Shown: piece after piece, positions 51,964 to 61,900 of the stretch
Numbering within the stretch: position 1 is the first letter of the stretch
Layout of the letters: each line of letters opens with the position of its first letter
From: Lachnospiraceae bacterium
Lineage (GTDB): Bacteria > Bacillota > Clostridia > Lachnospirales > Lachnospiraceae
Length of the DNA stretch: 64,000 nucleotides
Reading direction: 5' to 3'
Assembly (NCBI GenBank): GCA_017472605.1
Contig: JAFUPV010000052.1
Location: 1 to 64,000 of the forward strand
Notes under the pieces: generated by a model
What the model was told of the DNA's origin: nothing
The model's database searches: none
The model's input: only the letters and a program-made list of their open reading frames with translations
Made by a program: the position numbers and the translations under genes

Positions 51964-52806
51964 TTAATAGACATCGCTCTTTGAGAGAATCCGTGTGCCA
52001 AGCACATTGTAAATAACTGCCCATGCCGCAGACACCGCAGCACAGATGAGCAGTGTCGGAATCCCGCTTACCAGGCAGGCATTGACAGATGAACCATAGA
52101 GGAAAAGGTTCAAAAAGGAGGTGGGAAGCGACAGATTTTCAACAATGGCAGCAATCCCAATGATCAGGATACCGGTACCAAAGAAGAAACTGGACGCAAT
52201 GGAAACACCGAAATATTTTCTGAAAATGATGTTGAGGAAGGTGTAAAGGCTTGCCCAGCCGAAGCTCATGATCATTTTGCCAAGAATGGCAAGAATCAGC
52301 GATCCCACATTTACTTCCAGCGAATAACCTGCCAGCACGCCCCCAATGGTGCCGCCGATGAGGTAGGTAATGCACATGCAGACCATGGCAAAGGCGCAGA
52401 CAATGCTCTTGGACATCATGTAGTCCTGCTTCTTCGCATGGGTCGTAAAGAGCTGTTTTACATAGCCGCTCTTATAGTCGTGGCCGATGAAAATGGATAC
52501 CATGATTCCGCCGAAGATGAATACCATGTTCATGTTGGCATAATCGGCAATGCTGTTTACAACATAGAGCGGTTCTGACGCCGCAATGATTTGCCACACG
52601 TTGGAATACAGCGGTTCCATTTTGTTGCCGTTGGCATCCGGCATCGTTGTCATGGCCGACACCATGGCCGGGATAATGGCAGCAATAACAAGGAAAATGT
52701 AAAACATCGGCGTATGGAACAGCCGGTAAAAGTCCACACCAAGCATCCCCTTCAGCCGCTTTGAAAAGCTGGGCGATTCAAATTTCAGTTCCCGTTTTGT
52801 TTCCAT
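51964..52806 (-). CDS. ABC-2 type permease A
   Basis: A 280-residue permease with six helices and an extracytoplasmic loop after helix 1, paralogous to permease B (F-S-K-R-L-K-G-M-L-G-V-D-F-Y-R). It begins one base after the stop of ATPase A. The order ATPase-permease-ATPase-permease indicates tandem duplication of a two-gene cassette, now diverged. Confidence 0.82.
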   Translation of the reverse strand: METKRELKFESPSFSKRLKGMLGVDFYRLFHTPMFYIFLVIAAIIPAMVSAMTTMPDANGNKMEPLYSNVWQIIAASEPLYVVNSIADYANMNMVFIFGGIMVSIFIGHDYKSGYVKQLFTTHAKKQDYMMSKSIVCAFAMVCMCITYLIGGTIGGVLAGYSLEVNVGSLILAILGKMIMSFGWASLYTFLNIIFRKYFGVSIASSFFFGTGILIIGIAAIVENLSLPTSFLNLFLYGSSVNACLVSGIPTLLICAAVSAAWAVIYNVLGTRILSKSDVY

Positions 52807-52807
52807 G

Positions 52808-53710
52808 TTACTTTCCCTCCTTCTGCGACATCAGTTCAATGTAATATTCTTCCAGACCAATCTTATTCTTTTTGATTTCGCTGATCACATGGCCGTTTTT
52901 CATCAGATAATCCACAATGGCAGCCGGATCATCTGCATCATATACACGGATCGATCCGTCTTCTTCCCGGACATCCGCAAATTTTTTTTGCAGCAGCGCT
53001 TTGGCTTTCTGCATCTCTCCTGTTTTCAGCGAAATAAACATCTGCGCTCTGCTGTCCATTTCCTTCGCGGAAATTTCCATGATCATTCTTCCCTGACGGA
53101 TGATGCCATAGTGAGTTGCGATCTTTTCCAGCTCACCCAGGATGTGGGAGGAAATCAGAACGGTGCAGCCGTATGTCTGAGTAATGTCCACAAGAATTTC
53201 TCTCATAATCCGCATACCGTCTGTGTCAAGACCATTGATTGGCTCGTCCAGAATGAGGAGCGCCGGATCACCAAGCAGCGCCATGGCGATTCCAATTCTC
53301 TGTTTCATACCGAGCGAGCAGTTTTTAAATTTGAGATTCGCGGAATCTTCCATTCGAACGATTTCCAGCACACGTCTGATTTCTTCCTCCCCGTTTTCAA
53401 GTCCCAGGTTAATTGCCTGCATCATTAAATTCTGATACACGCTGGAACCCGGAAAACATCCGGGATCCTCAATCAGCGCACCGACTCTGACTCTGACGCC
53501 GGGATCGGTGTAATCTTTGCCGAAGAGCGTTATCGTTCCTCCATCCGGAACCAGATGTCCGCAGATCAGTTTTTCCGTGGTCGATTTTCCACTGCCGTTT
53601 TCGCCGATAAATCCATAGATTGCTCCCACTGGAACGGTCATGTTCAGATGATCGACCGCATACATGCCGCGAAAGCTTTTGGATAAATTTCTGATTTCAA
53701 TCGCATTCAT
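52808..53710 (-). CDS. ABC transporter ATPase A (BcrA-like)
   Basis: A 300-residue ATPase with Walker A G-E-N-G-S-G-K-S-T, signature L-G-M-K-Q-R, Walker B L-I-L-D-E-P and the C-terminal extension of BcrA-type proteins. First gene of the duplicated exporter operon, read from phased-repeat promoter 3. The shared Gln/Lys-containing signature supports common origin with ATPase B. Confidence 0.9.
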   Translation of the reverse strand: MNAIEIRNLSKSFRGMYAVDHLNMTVPVGAIYGFIGENGSGKSTTEKLICGHLVPDGGTITLFGKDYTDPGVRVRVGALIEDPGCFPGSSVYQNLMMQAINLGLENGEEEIRRVLEIVRMEDSANLKFKNCSLGMKQRIGIAMALLGDPALLILDEPINGLDTDGMRIMREILVDITQTYGCTVLISSHILGELEKIATHYGIIRQGRMIMEISAKEMDSRAQMFISLKTGEMQKAKALLQKKFADVREEDGSIRVYDADDPAAIVDYLMKNGHVISEIKKNKIGLEEYYIELMSQKEGK

Positions 53711-53764
53711 TCGTTCTTCCTCTCCTTCTGTGATACCTAGTGCCTGCGCCAGGCAGTTTTTTTT

Positions 53765-53815
53765 ATCATACGCGTCATGTGTTTGGGTTTTATTTGCCTT
53801 TTGTTTCTGTTTTGT
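53765..53815 (-). promoter_or_regulatory. Phased-repeat promoter 3 (duplicated ABC exporters)
   Basis: On the minus strand the -10 is TATGAT (53770-53765). Cores 7, 18, 29 and 40 bp upstream read CACAT, TAAAA, CAAAA and CAAAA; 53783-53815 is three clear 11-bp units. No -35 consensus. The rest of the gene-free stretch 53711-54059 holds two repeat elements and a terminator. Confidence 0.7.
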
Positions 53816-53825
53816 TAATTAACGT

Positions 53826-53861
53826 GTTCACATGTCGTGTTGCTGGCACATTCGTCTGAAT
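53826..53861 (+). repeat. 37-bp hairpin element, degenerate copy 5
   Basis: GTTCACATGTCGTG, TTGCTGGCACATTCGTCTGAAT. It aligns over the whole length with the other copies but with more changes. Confidence 0.45.
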
Positions 53862-53873
53862 GTATAAGCAACC

Positions 53874-53964
53874 GGTCGAAACAGCTGCGCGAGTTACGAC
53901 TGTTATCGCGGCACTCGTCGGATGGGTACGCAAACAGCCTCGCCTGACTCGCTGCTCGCGTAAA
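53874..53964. repeat. Second intergenic repeat family, fullest copy
   Basis: About 90 bp, with ATCGCGGCACTCGTC in the middle and the end CTCGCCTGACTCGCTGCTCG. It aligns to 49261-49350 along its length and to 28376-28438 in its right half. Confidence 0.55.
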
Positions 53965-53993
53965 TAAAAAAGGCCTGTCAGCTGACAGACCTA
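53965..53993 (-). terminator. Terminator of the lipase-MATE operon
   Basis: On the minus strand AGGTCTGTCAGCTGACAGGCCT, built on the perfect palindrome CTGTCAGCTGACAG, followed by six T residues. Confidence 0.8.
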
Positions 53994-54059
53994 TTCGGTG
54001 AAACCTTGAAATTTTACAGTAATCCGTGACTTGTTTCCAACGTGAAGCGTCTCTTTATG

Positions 54060-55466
54060 TCACACCACCTGAAACCTCAGCCACTTTCCCTTCACAAACC
54101 GCACAGAAAAAATGATGCCACGGATCATCCAGTCTGCAAACATGCCAATCCAGACACCCATCGGGCCGCTGCTGCAGTACCGCATCAGGAAAACAGACAA
54201 TACCACCCGGCACAGCCACATTGTCAGTGTTGCCGTAATCATGGAAAATCGCACATCTCCGGCAGATCGAAGTCCATGGGGAATTACAAACGCAGGAACC
54301 CAGAACAGAGGCTTTACAATGGTAATCGCAAGTGTCATCTGCAGGCAGATTGCCGCGCCCTCTGCTTCCATTCCTGCCAGAATGGTTACCGGTTTTGCGC
54401 AGAGATATACCAGCAGACAGTTGATGATCAGCGCAGCCTCCGCATAAGCCGCCAATCGGACAATGTAATACTTCGCTTCTTCCTTCCGTCCGGCGCCGAT
54501 GCTCTGCCCAACGACTGTCATCAGTCCGATTGCGATTCCGCTTGCCCCTACGCTGTTGACCATCTCAAAAATAATCGTCATAGCCTGAGCGGCAATTGCG
54601 GTTGTCCCAAGTGAAGATACGGTTGACTGAATTGCCAGCTTGCCGAACTGAAACATTCCGTTTTCGATTCCACTGGGAATACCAATGGAAAGAACACGGC
54701 CAATCATTCCAAAATCCGGCCGAATCGTCCGGTAATCACGGACTACAATGGGCTGATCCGGCTTTCGCAAAAACCACATCACAACCACCGCGCAGACAAT
54801 ACGGGAAATCAGGGTTGCCAGCGCAGCTCCCGCAACACCCCATTGGAAGACAAAAATCAGCAGCGCATTGCCGCCAATGTTCAGCAGATTGACACAGAGA
54901 GAAACCTTCATCGGGAACCGGGAGTTTCCGGAAGCACGGTAGAAAGAAGAGCCGGCATGGAACAGCGCGATAAACGGATAGGAAAGTGCCGTAATCAGAA
55001 AATAGATCTGTGAATATTCCATGACATCCGCTTCCACACTTCCAAACACCAGGGACAATAGCGGTCTGCGGGCAGCCACACAGACAACAGCCAGTACCGC
55101 TGCAATCACAGTTACGGTCAGCACAATCTGCCGTGCCGCTTCGTTACACCCCTTCTGATCCCGCTTTCCCATGTATTGGGAGCAGATGATGGAAGCTCCC
55201 GCTGCCAGCGCGGTAAACACCTGCATGACAAGCATGTTAATGGAATCCACCAGCGAAACCGCGGAAATTGCCGCGCTTCCCACACGGCTTACCATCATGG
55301 TGTCCACCATTCCCATCAGAGCATTCAGAAGCTGCTCGATCATCAGCGGAATCAGAAGCTGCCAGAGCTGCCGTCTGGAAAACATCAGGTTCGCCTGGTT
55401 GATTTTTGTTTTATCATATAGTTGTATGGTCTTAATTCCCATGACCTCAATTATCCTCTTTCTCAT
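54060..55466 (-). CDS. MATE-family exporter in the DnaK-lipase cluster
   Basis: A 468-residue (or 460 if the second ATG at 55442 is used) MATE protein with twelve helices; L-I-P-L-M-I-E-Q-L-L-N-A-L-M-G-M-V-D and S-A-A-I-S-A-V-S near the start are typical. The ATG at 55466 is preferred because it lies 2 bp after the lipase stop and is translationally coupled; neither start has a well-spaced ribosome site. A terminator follows. Substrate unknown. Confidence 0.87.
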   Translation of the reverse strand: MRKRIIEVMGIKTIQLYDKTKINQANLMFSRRQLWQLLIPLMIEQLLNALMGMVDTMMVSRVGSAAISAVSLVDSINMLVMQVFTALAAGASIICSQYMGKRDQKGCNEAARQIVLTVTVIAAVLAVVCVAARRPLLSLVFGSVEADVMEYSQIYFLITALSYPFIALFHAGSSFYRASGNSRFPMKVSLCVNLLNIGGNALLIFVFQWGVAGAALATLISRIVCAVVVMWFLRKPDQPIVVRDYRTIRPDFGMIGRVLSIGIPSGIENGMFQFGKLAIQSTVSSLGTTAIAAQAMTIIFEMVNSVGASGIAIGLMTVVGQSIGAGRKEEAKYYIVRLAAYAEAALIINCLLVYLCAKPVTILAGMEAEGAAICLQMTLAITIVKPLFWVPAFVIPHGLRSAGDVRFSMITATLTMWLCRVVLSVFLMRYCSSGPMGVWIGMFADWMIRGIIFSVRFVKGKWLRFQVV

Positions 55467-55468
55467 AA

Positions 55469-56962
55469 TCACGCAATATGCTCCTTCACCACCGCACTGC
55501 ATATTTTCAGATTCTGGTACCGGTGCTCGATGCGCTGGTCCGGGTAGTGCCGGTCAAAATAACGCCAGAAATGGTTCTGCACTGCCGTTCCCCGGTTCCG
55601 GTCTGTGTAGCGTTTTAACGCCAGCGCGGAAACAAACCCGTCCAGAAGAAGGAAGACGAACATCACCATGCAAAGCGGTTTTCCGATAGACGATGGAATC
55701 CGCTCAATCTGCGTGCTTCCTTCCTCCTTCACAGTCTGCTGCAGATGCTGGATTCGCTCTATCTGTGCGCTTCCTTCCTCTTTTACAGCCTGCTGCAGAC
55801 GCTGAATCCATTCCATCTGCGCCTCTTTCGTTTCTTTCACTGTCTGCCGGATCTGCCCGCTTCTTACTGCGCCTTCCTCAATGACTGCCAGACGAACCTC
55901 CGATGCCAAAATCCGAACCAGACGAACCAGCGCATGGAAAACCAGTTTCCGGTCTTCTGAACTCAGTTCCGACATGCCGCTGATCAGACCTTTTGTCCGC
56001 TGCAGCCACTGTTCCTTCAGTTCCAGAAATTCCTGAATGCCGATACGCTCAATTACATGGAACACGGTATTGACAATCGTCTCCCGTTTTTCCACAGCCA
56101 GCTCGTCCAGCCAGCTGTCCAGCGCCTGTTTTGTATGTCTGGAAAAAGCATCCACCCGGTCTGCCAAAACAAACGTCCCGTCACTTACCTCCCAGGTATA
56201 GGGATCGTGCTGAAAAAAGACATCCGCGCTGTTTGAAACGACCTGATACTGGTCATCATCCTGCCAGATCATTCCAATCACCGAAGACTGAGGAACGGTT
56301 TTCCTTATCAGCGGCTGGATTCTTTCATAGGCATCCCGATCCATGAAGTCTCTGCACAGAGACGGACCATCGTGACTGAACACGCCGGCAATCCGTTCCT
56401 GCAGTTCTTTTGGAAGTCCTGCCGCCGCATAGACAGCCAGATTGCCGCCTTTGGAATGTCCGCCCAGATAAAACTGCCCGGGAAACTGTTCCATGACTGC
56501 TTTCGCATACAAAAGAGCAGAACGCTGGGCTGGAATCTGCGGGCAGAAGCTGAGGCAGAAATCCTCCTTCCAGCCGACAACACTGTTGTCTGTGCCCCGA
56601 AACGCTATGTAGTATCGGTTCGCTTCCAGCTCAAAGGTAACTGCAGAAAACTGTTCGCCCTCTTCCCGATCGGTCACTTCCACATACCGACAGGCACGCA
56701 GACGACCGAATCGTGTTCCCTCTCCCATGTGCATCACCAGCTGACAGTCGTTTTTCTGCGTCACCAGTCCGGTTGTCATCTGCTGCGCATGTCTGGTCAG
56801 AAATCCGCCGATGGAACCGGTGAACGTCTCCTGTTCAAAATCGCTGCCGGTAAAATCGTAATATGAAATCTGACTCAGGATCAGACTGTCTACCGCTCCG
56901 AATGGCTTTTCCTCAAATCCGGTCTGACGATACGTTTCCGCATATGAAATCATTGTTCCCAT
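55469..56962 (-). CDS. DUF2974-type alpha/beta-hydrolase (lipase-like) with repeat stalk
   Basis: A 497-residue protein. Residues 1-290 form a Mbeg1-like/DUF2974 hydrolase with the nucleophile elbow G-G-H-S-K-G-G and later D-G-P-S. A helical region follows. About residues 385-435 hold 18-residue repeats (I-E-R-I-Q-H-L-Q-Q-T-V-K-E-E-G). A single hydrophobic helix (about 438-462) is near the C-terminus. There is no signal peptide. It may be a membrane-tethered esterase facing the cytoplasm; substrate unknown. The ATG at 56962 follows AAGGCGG. Confidence 0.78.
   Translation of the reverse strand: MGTMISYAETYRQTGFEEKPFGAVDSLILSQISYYDFTGSDFEQETFTGSIGGFLTRHAQQMTTGLVTQKNDCQLVMHMGEGTRFGRLRACRYVEVTDREEGEQFSAVTFELEANRYYIAFRGTDNSVVGWKEDFCLSFCPQIPAQRSALLYAKAVMEQFPGQFYLGGHSKGGNLAVYAAAGLPKELQERIAGVFSHDGPSLCRDFMDRDAYERIQPLIRKTVPQSSVIGMIWQDDDQYQVVSNSADVFFQHDPYTWEVSDGTFVLADRVDAFSRHTKQALDSWLDELAVEKRETIVNTVFHVIERIGIQEFLELKEQWLQRTKGLISGMSELSSEDRKLVFHALVRLVRILASEVRLAVIEEGAVRSGQIRQTVKETKEAQMEWIQRLQQAVKEEGSAQIERIQHLQQTVKEEGSTQIERIPSSIGKPLCMVMFVFLLLDGFVSALALKRYTDRNRGTAVQNHFWRYFDRHYPDQRIEHRYQNLKICSAVVKEHIA
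55699..55851. repeat. 54-bp coding repeat in the lipase-like gene
   Basis: Two nearly identical 54-bp units (55699-55752, 55753-55806) and a diverged third. They share CTTCCTTCCTC and CTGCTGCAGA and encode 18-residue coiled-coil-like units. Confidence 0.85.
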
Positions 56963-57081
56963 GGAATCACCGCCTTTTCCCAACAGGGAGAAACACGCTG
57001 CAGGAATCTCTTCCACTCCTCTTGTGCTCTCCCAACGAATACGCAGGCGCCCACCGGCCTGCTTTACCAAACCTGTGGCCG

Positions 57082-58839
57082 TTACAGAATTCCTGCAGCC
57101 GACTGCTCCAGCTTCTCCTTTGCCTGACGAATCTCATCCAGCTGCTCCTGCGTCACTTTTTCAAGCCGGAACCTGGAAACCAGCTTTTGCAGGGACGCAA
57201 TATCCGCCTTCACCTGCTTCTTTGTTTCCTTATCCATTTCCTTCTTTGACTCCTTTAACGCCATCTGCGCCCTGTTCAAAAGACTCTGGGAAGCATTAAT
57301 CAGTTCCAGCGCATCCCGTTTCAGAGAATCTGCCCCCGCATACTCATGGGCATCACGCATTGCTTTCTCGATTTCTTCCTCTGTCATACGGTCCGAAGCC
57401 GTAATGGTGATGGACTGCTGCATTCCTGTATCCATGTCTCTGGCCGAAACCTTCAGAATACCGTTCGCATCGATGTCAAAGGTCACTTCGATCTGAGGAA
57501 CACCTGCAGGGGCACGACGGATTCCTTTCAGCTTGAACTTGCCAATGGTTTTGTTATCTCTTGCCATGGGACGCTCTCCCTGAAGCACATGAATCTCCAC
57601 ATCACGCTGATAAGGCGCTGCCGTTGAAAAGATCTTTGAATAGCGGGTCGGAAGCGTGGAGTTTCTCTCCACCAGCCTGGTCGCCACACCGCCTACCGTC
57701 TCAATGGAGAGACTCATTGGCGTTACATCCAGAAGCAGAAGCTCCTGTCCGGTTCCTGCAGCCACCAGCGACTGTCCCTGCAGCGTGCTTCCAAGGATCG
57801 CTGCTCCCTTTGCCACACATTCATCCGGATTGATGTTTCTGGACGGCTCTTTTCCGGTCAGACGGCGAACCTTTTCCTGAACAGCCGGAATTCGTGTGGA
57901 ACCGCCTACCAGAAGAACTCTTCCCAGTGCGGCAGCAGAGATTCCTGCATCGCTTAGCGCAGTCTGCACCGGTCCCGCCGTCCGCTCGATCAGATCATAG
58001 ACAAGGCGTTCGAACTCACTTCTTGTCAGAGTCAGATCCAGATGAACCGGTTCTCCCTTGATCTGCGTCAGATAGGGTAGAACAATCTGGGTACTGTCCG
58101 TGGCAGACAGTTCCTTTTTTGCCTGCTCAGCCGCTTCCTTAATCCGCTGCATTGCCGCAAAGTCTCTGGTCAGATCCGCGCGGTACTGCTTCTTAAACTC
58201 CTTCATGATCCAGTCAGCAATCCGCTGGTCAAAATCGTCGCCGCCAAGATGGTTATCACCGGCAGTTGCCAGCACCTCAATGATACCGTCTCCAATCTCA
58301 ATAATCGAAACATCAAACGTACCGCCCCCCAGATCGTAAACCATGACCTTCTGTGCTTCCCCATGGTCCAGACCGTAGGAAAGAGCGGCACTGGTCGGCT
58401 CGTTGATAATCCGCAGAACATTCAGCCCGGCAATTTTTCCGGCATCCTTTGTCGCCTGTCTCTGTCCGTCGCTGAAATAGGCGGGAACCGTGATCACCGC
58501 ATCCGTCACCGTCTCTCCCAGGAAGGCTTCCGCATCCGCCTTCAGCTGCATCAGAATCAGAGCACTGATGGTCTGCGGACGATATTCCGTTCCGTCAATC
58601 CGCGCGCTCCAGTTTGTTCCCATGTGCCGCTTAATTGAAACAATGGTTCGGTCTGCATTGGTCGCTGCCTGACGCTTTGCCATATCACCGACCATCCGCT
58701 CTCCATTTTTTGCAAACGCAACGATGCTTGGTGTCGTTCTTCCTCCGGCCGAGTTCGGCACAATGACCGGTTCCATATTTTCAATCACAGAAACGCAGCT
58801 GTTTGTTGTTCCCAGATCAATTCCAATTACTTTACCCAC
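57082..58839 (-). CDS. dnaK: Hsp70 chaperone, DnaK-type, without grpE/dnaJ neighbours
   Basis: A 585-residue Hsp70: [11 protein letters not shown] at the start, [18 protein letters not shown] and [10 protein letters not shown] in the ATPase domain, linker L-L-L-D-V-T-P and the substrate domain. The tail is short and lacks the usual acidic end. hrcA, grpE and dnaJ are absent, so this is probably a second DnaK. The start is a GTG at 58839 (AAGGAGG 5 nt upstream), because the longer frame has no ribosome site. It leads the cluster with the lipase-like and MATE genes. Confidence 0.9.
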   Translation of the reverse strand: MGKVIGIDLGTTNSCVSVIENMEPVIVPNSAGGRTTPSIVAFAKNGERMVGDMAKRQAATNADRTIVSIKRHMGTNWSARIDGTEYRPQTISALILMQLKADAEAFLGETVTDAVITVPAYFSDGQRQATKDAGKIAGLNVLRIINEPTSAALSYGLDHGEAQKVMVYDLGGGTFDVSIIEIGDGIIEVLATAGDNHLGGDDFDQRIADWIMKEFKKQYRADLTRDFAAMQRIKEAAEQAKKELSATDSTQIVLPYLTQIKGEPVHLDLTLTRSEFERLVYDLIERTAGPVQTALSDAGISAAALGRVLLVGGSTRIPAVQEKVRRLTGKEPSRNINPDECVAKGAAILGSTLQGQSLVAAGTGQELLLLDVTPMSLSIETVGGVATRLVERNSTLPTRYSKIFSTAAPYQRDVEIHVLQGERPMARDNKTIGKFKLKGIRRAPAGVPQIEVTFDIDANGILKVSARDMDTGMQQSITITASDRMTEEEIEKAMRDAHEYAGADSLKRDALELINASQSLLNRAQMALKESKKEMDKETKKQVKADIASLQKLVSRFRLEKVTQEQLDEIRQAKEKLEQSAAGIL

Positions 58840-58917
58840 GTTTTCCTCCTTAATTTTCAGAAGCGATGCACACATCTGTCTCTCGGCAGATGATATGCAC
58901 CGCTGTTTTGTTTATTC

Positions 58918-58954
58918 ATCCAGACGCACATGCCAGTGACGCGTCCGGTCAGAT
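58918..58954 (-). repeat. 37-bp hairpin element, copy 6 (inverted)
   Basis: On the minus strand ATCTGACCGGACGC, GTCACTGG centre, CATGTGCGTCTGGAT. It lies between the MacB-like gene stop and the dnaK leader. Confidence 0.7.
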
Positions 58955-58969
58955 TCTTTTCCTCTTCGC

Positions 58970-61900
58970 TTATTCAGACCGCAGCGCAACAACCGGATCT
59001 TTTCTCGCAGCACTTCTCGACGGAATGATTCCGGAGATCAGCGTCAGGAACATGCTGATCAGAACAAGAATCACTGCCGCATTTACCGGCAGGAACACGT
59101 TCATTCCGGTAATTCCTGTCAGACTGTGGATGATCATGTTGATCGGAATACACAGCAGATAGGTCACAAGGACTCCCAGAAGACCGGAAGTAAAGCCAAT
59201 GATGATCGTCTCTGCACTGAACAGACTGGATACATTTTTCTTGGATGCGCCGATGGCACGAAGGATACCGATTTCCTTTGTTCTCTCCTGTACCGAGATC
59301 AGGGTAATTACTCCGATCATGATCGAAGAAACAACAAGAGAAATTGCTACAAACGCAATCAGAATGTAAGTGATGGCATTGATGATCGTAGAAACCGAGG
59401 ACATCATCAGACCGACATAATCCACATAGGTGATCTGGGAAAGCTCATCCTGTCCCTCATTGTAGGCAGCAATCGCATCTTCGATCACTTCTTTATTGTC
59501 AAACGTTGACGCATAGATGCTGATGGATGCCGGATCGTCCAGATCCAGATAGCCAAGCTCTGTCAGATTTCCTTCCCAGGTATTCTCTGAGAAGATCATA
59601 ATCTCATCATAATACAGGGCACACTGCTCATCTGTGTAGCTCTCCAGTTCAAAGGTCAGACCGGCTGCCAGCTCTTCCTGCTTCATGGAAGCCGTCTGCT
59701 GCTGAACCTGCGCCGCATACTGTGCCTTCACCTGCTCTGTCATCATTTGCGTGAAGTAGGAAGTGATTTCCTCATCACCCATGGACGCAATGTAACCGGC
59801 GATCTCCGCTTCGCTCATGCCCATCTGGGCGGTAAACGCCTGAATCATCATTTCCTCCATGGCTTCCCGATCAAATCCTTCCATCGCCTGCGAAACAGCT
59901 GCCTGAAGCTGCTCTTGCGTCGGTACACTCTTAATCTGAACATATACCTCTGCCATCTTTGCGGTATCCAGTTCTTCAATATAAGCCTTCAGTTCCTCTG
60001 CCTTTTGGGCATCGCTCAGGTTTCCTGTTGTCTCATTGAACGGAAGTCCGGTAAAGATGTCGGTTGACGGATCCTCCAGCTGAGCAAGGATTGCCGGGGA
60101 TTCTTTCATGTTTTCAACCACATGGGTGGTCAGCTCACTGGTGTAGCAGATCGTTCCGGACAGCATCGGTGCCTCCACATCCTCGTTGGGGCGGATGATG
60201 CCGGTTACCTTCAGCGGAATCGCGTTGTCATACAGATACTGCAGACCGGCATCTGTCTCTCTCAGATCCATGTACAGACCGGTATGCTCGTCATAGCTGT
60301 AGCAGTCCGCATTGAGGATCGTGCGAAATTCCATGCCGCAGATTTCCTCATAGGACCAGGATTTATCTTCGTAAACCAGCTCCTCCTGCTCCAGAGCAGC
60401 TGCCGCGATCCGGTCAACCGTTTCTTTTGATTCCAGACCAAGCGCATAGAGTGTCATGTCATCCAGTTCATTGTTCTGGTCCAGCACAAGAACGATTTCA
60501 TCATAGCTGTTGGGCCAGCTTCCATAGACAAGGTCATACTGATTTTTCAGCACATCATTGATCAGCTCGCCATTATCACCGGAAAGCATCTCTTCCCAGA
60601 GGCTCATTCCTCCCGTCATCATGGAAGACGAACCGCCGGTGATCGAAGATATACCCTGATCACGCATGCTGATCAGCGATGACATGTCAATGCTCATGTA
60701 TTCCGTTGCAAGATCGGTCAGCAGCTCCTGCAGATCGGAACGGATGATCTGACCGTCCACGTTCTTTGTATAGATCTGAAGGTCCAGATCATAGGTGTAT
60801 TTTAAACCGTTCACCGCTTCATAGAGCGCGCTTTCCGGATCACTGCTCTCTTTTTCCAGATATGCCTTGAACGATTTCAGATCGTTTTCCGTTGTTTCCA
60901 GATTATTCATGGCATTCAGCAAATCATAGAGCGAAGACTTGGTGTATACAGCCTCTCCGTCGTGATCCACATTTTCACTTCGGATTCCCATGAAGGCAGA
61001 CATCAGACTGCTCAAATCGGTCTGTGTTTTCTGAATCGTCAGCGGATAGGAAGAAAGTGTTTCTTCCTGAACGGCATCAATGTATGCGGTAAGCCCCTGA
61101 GAGATGGAAAGGATCAGCGCAATTCCGATGATACCGATGCTTCCGGCAAAGGAAGTCAGAAGCGTCCTTCCTTTCTTGGTAAACAGATTTTTCAAAGACA
61201 GAGAAAAGGACGTTGCCATGGACATGGACGGCATTTTCGCCTTCTTTTTCTTTTCCTGTGCCGCTTTGTCATTGACCGCTTCCAGCTGAAGCTCCTTATC
61301 CGTCAGCGGAGCGGAGTCACTGATAATGTCTCCGTCCAGCATGCGGATGATTCGTGAGGAATAGCGCTGTGCCAGATCCGGGTTATGGGTTACCATGATG
61401 ATCAGGCGGTCACGGGAAATCTCTTTCAGAATTTCCATGACCTGAACGCTGGTTTCTGTGTCCAGCGCGCCGGTAGGCTCGTCGGCAAGAATGATGTCCG
61501 GGTTGTTTACCAGCGCACGGGCAATTGCCACACGCTGCATCTGGCCGCCGGACATGGCTCCCGGCTTCTTGTTAATCTGGGTTTCCAGACCTACATCCTT
61601 CAGTGCCTGAATTGCACGCTGTCTGCGCTCCTGCCTGGAAACGCCTGAAAGCGTCAGAGCCAGCTCCACATTCTGAAGAACGGTCTGGTGAGGAATCAGA
61701 TTGTAACTCTGGAACACAAAACCAATGGAATGGTTGCGGTAGCTGTCCCAGTCTCTGTCACGGTAATTTTTCGTTGAAATTCCGTTAATCAGCAGATCAC
61801 CGCTCGTATACTGGTCAAGACCTCCGATCAGATTCAGCATCGTCGTTTTTCCGCATCCGGATGGTCCAAGAATGGACACAAACTCACTGCGGCGGAATTT

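Noticed and set aside
58862-58916. A further phased-repeat promoter before dnaK (TGTTTTGTTTA on the plus strand)
   Set aside because: Only one core is present and no -10 box lies in the required register.
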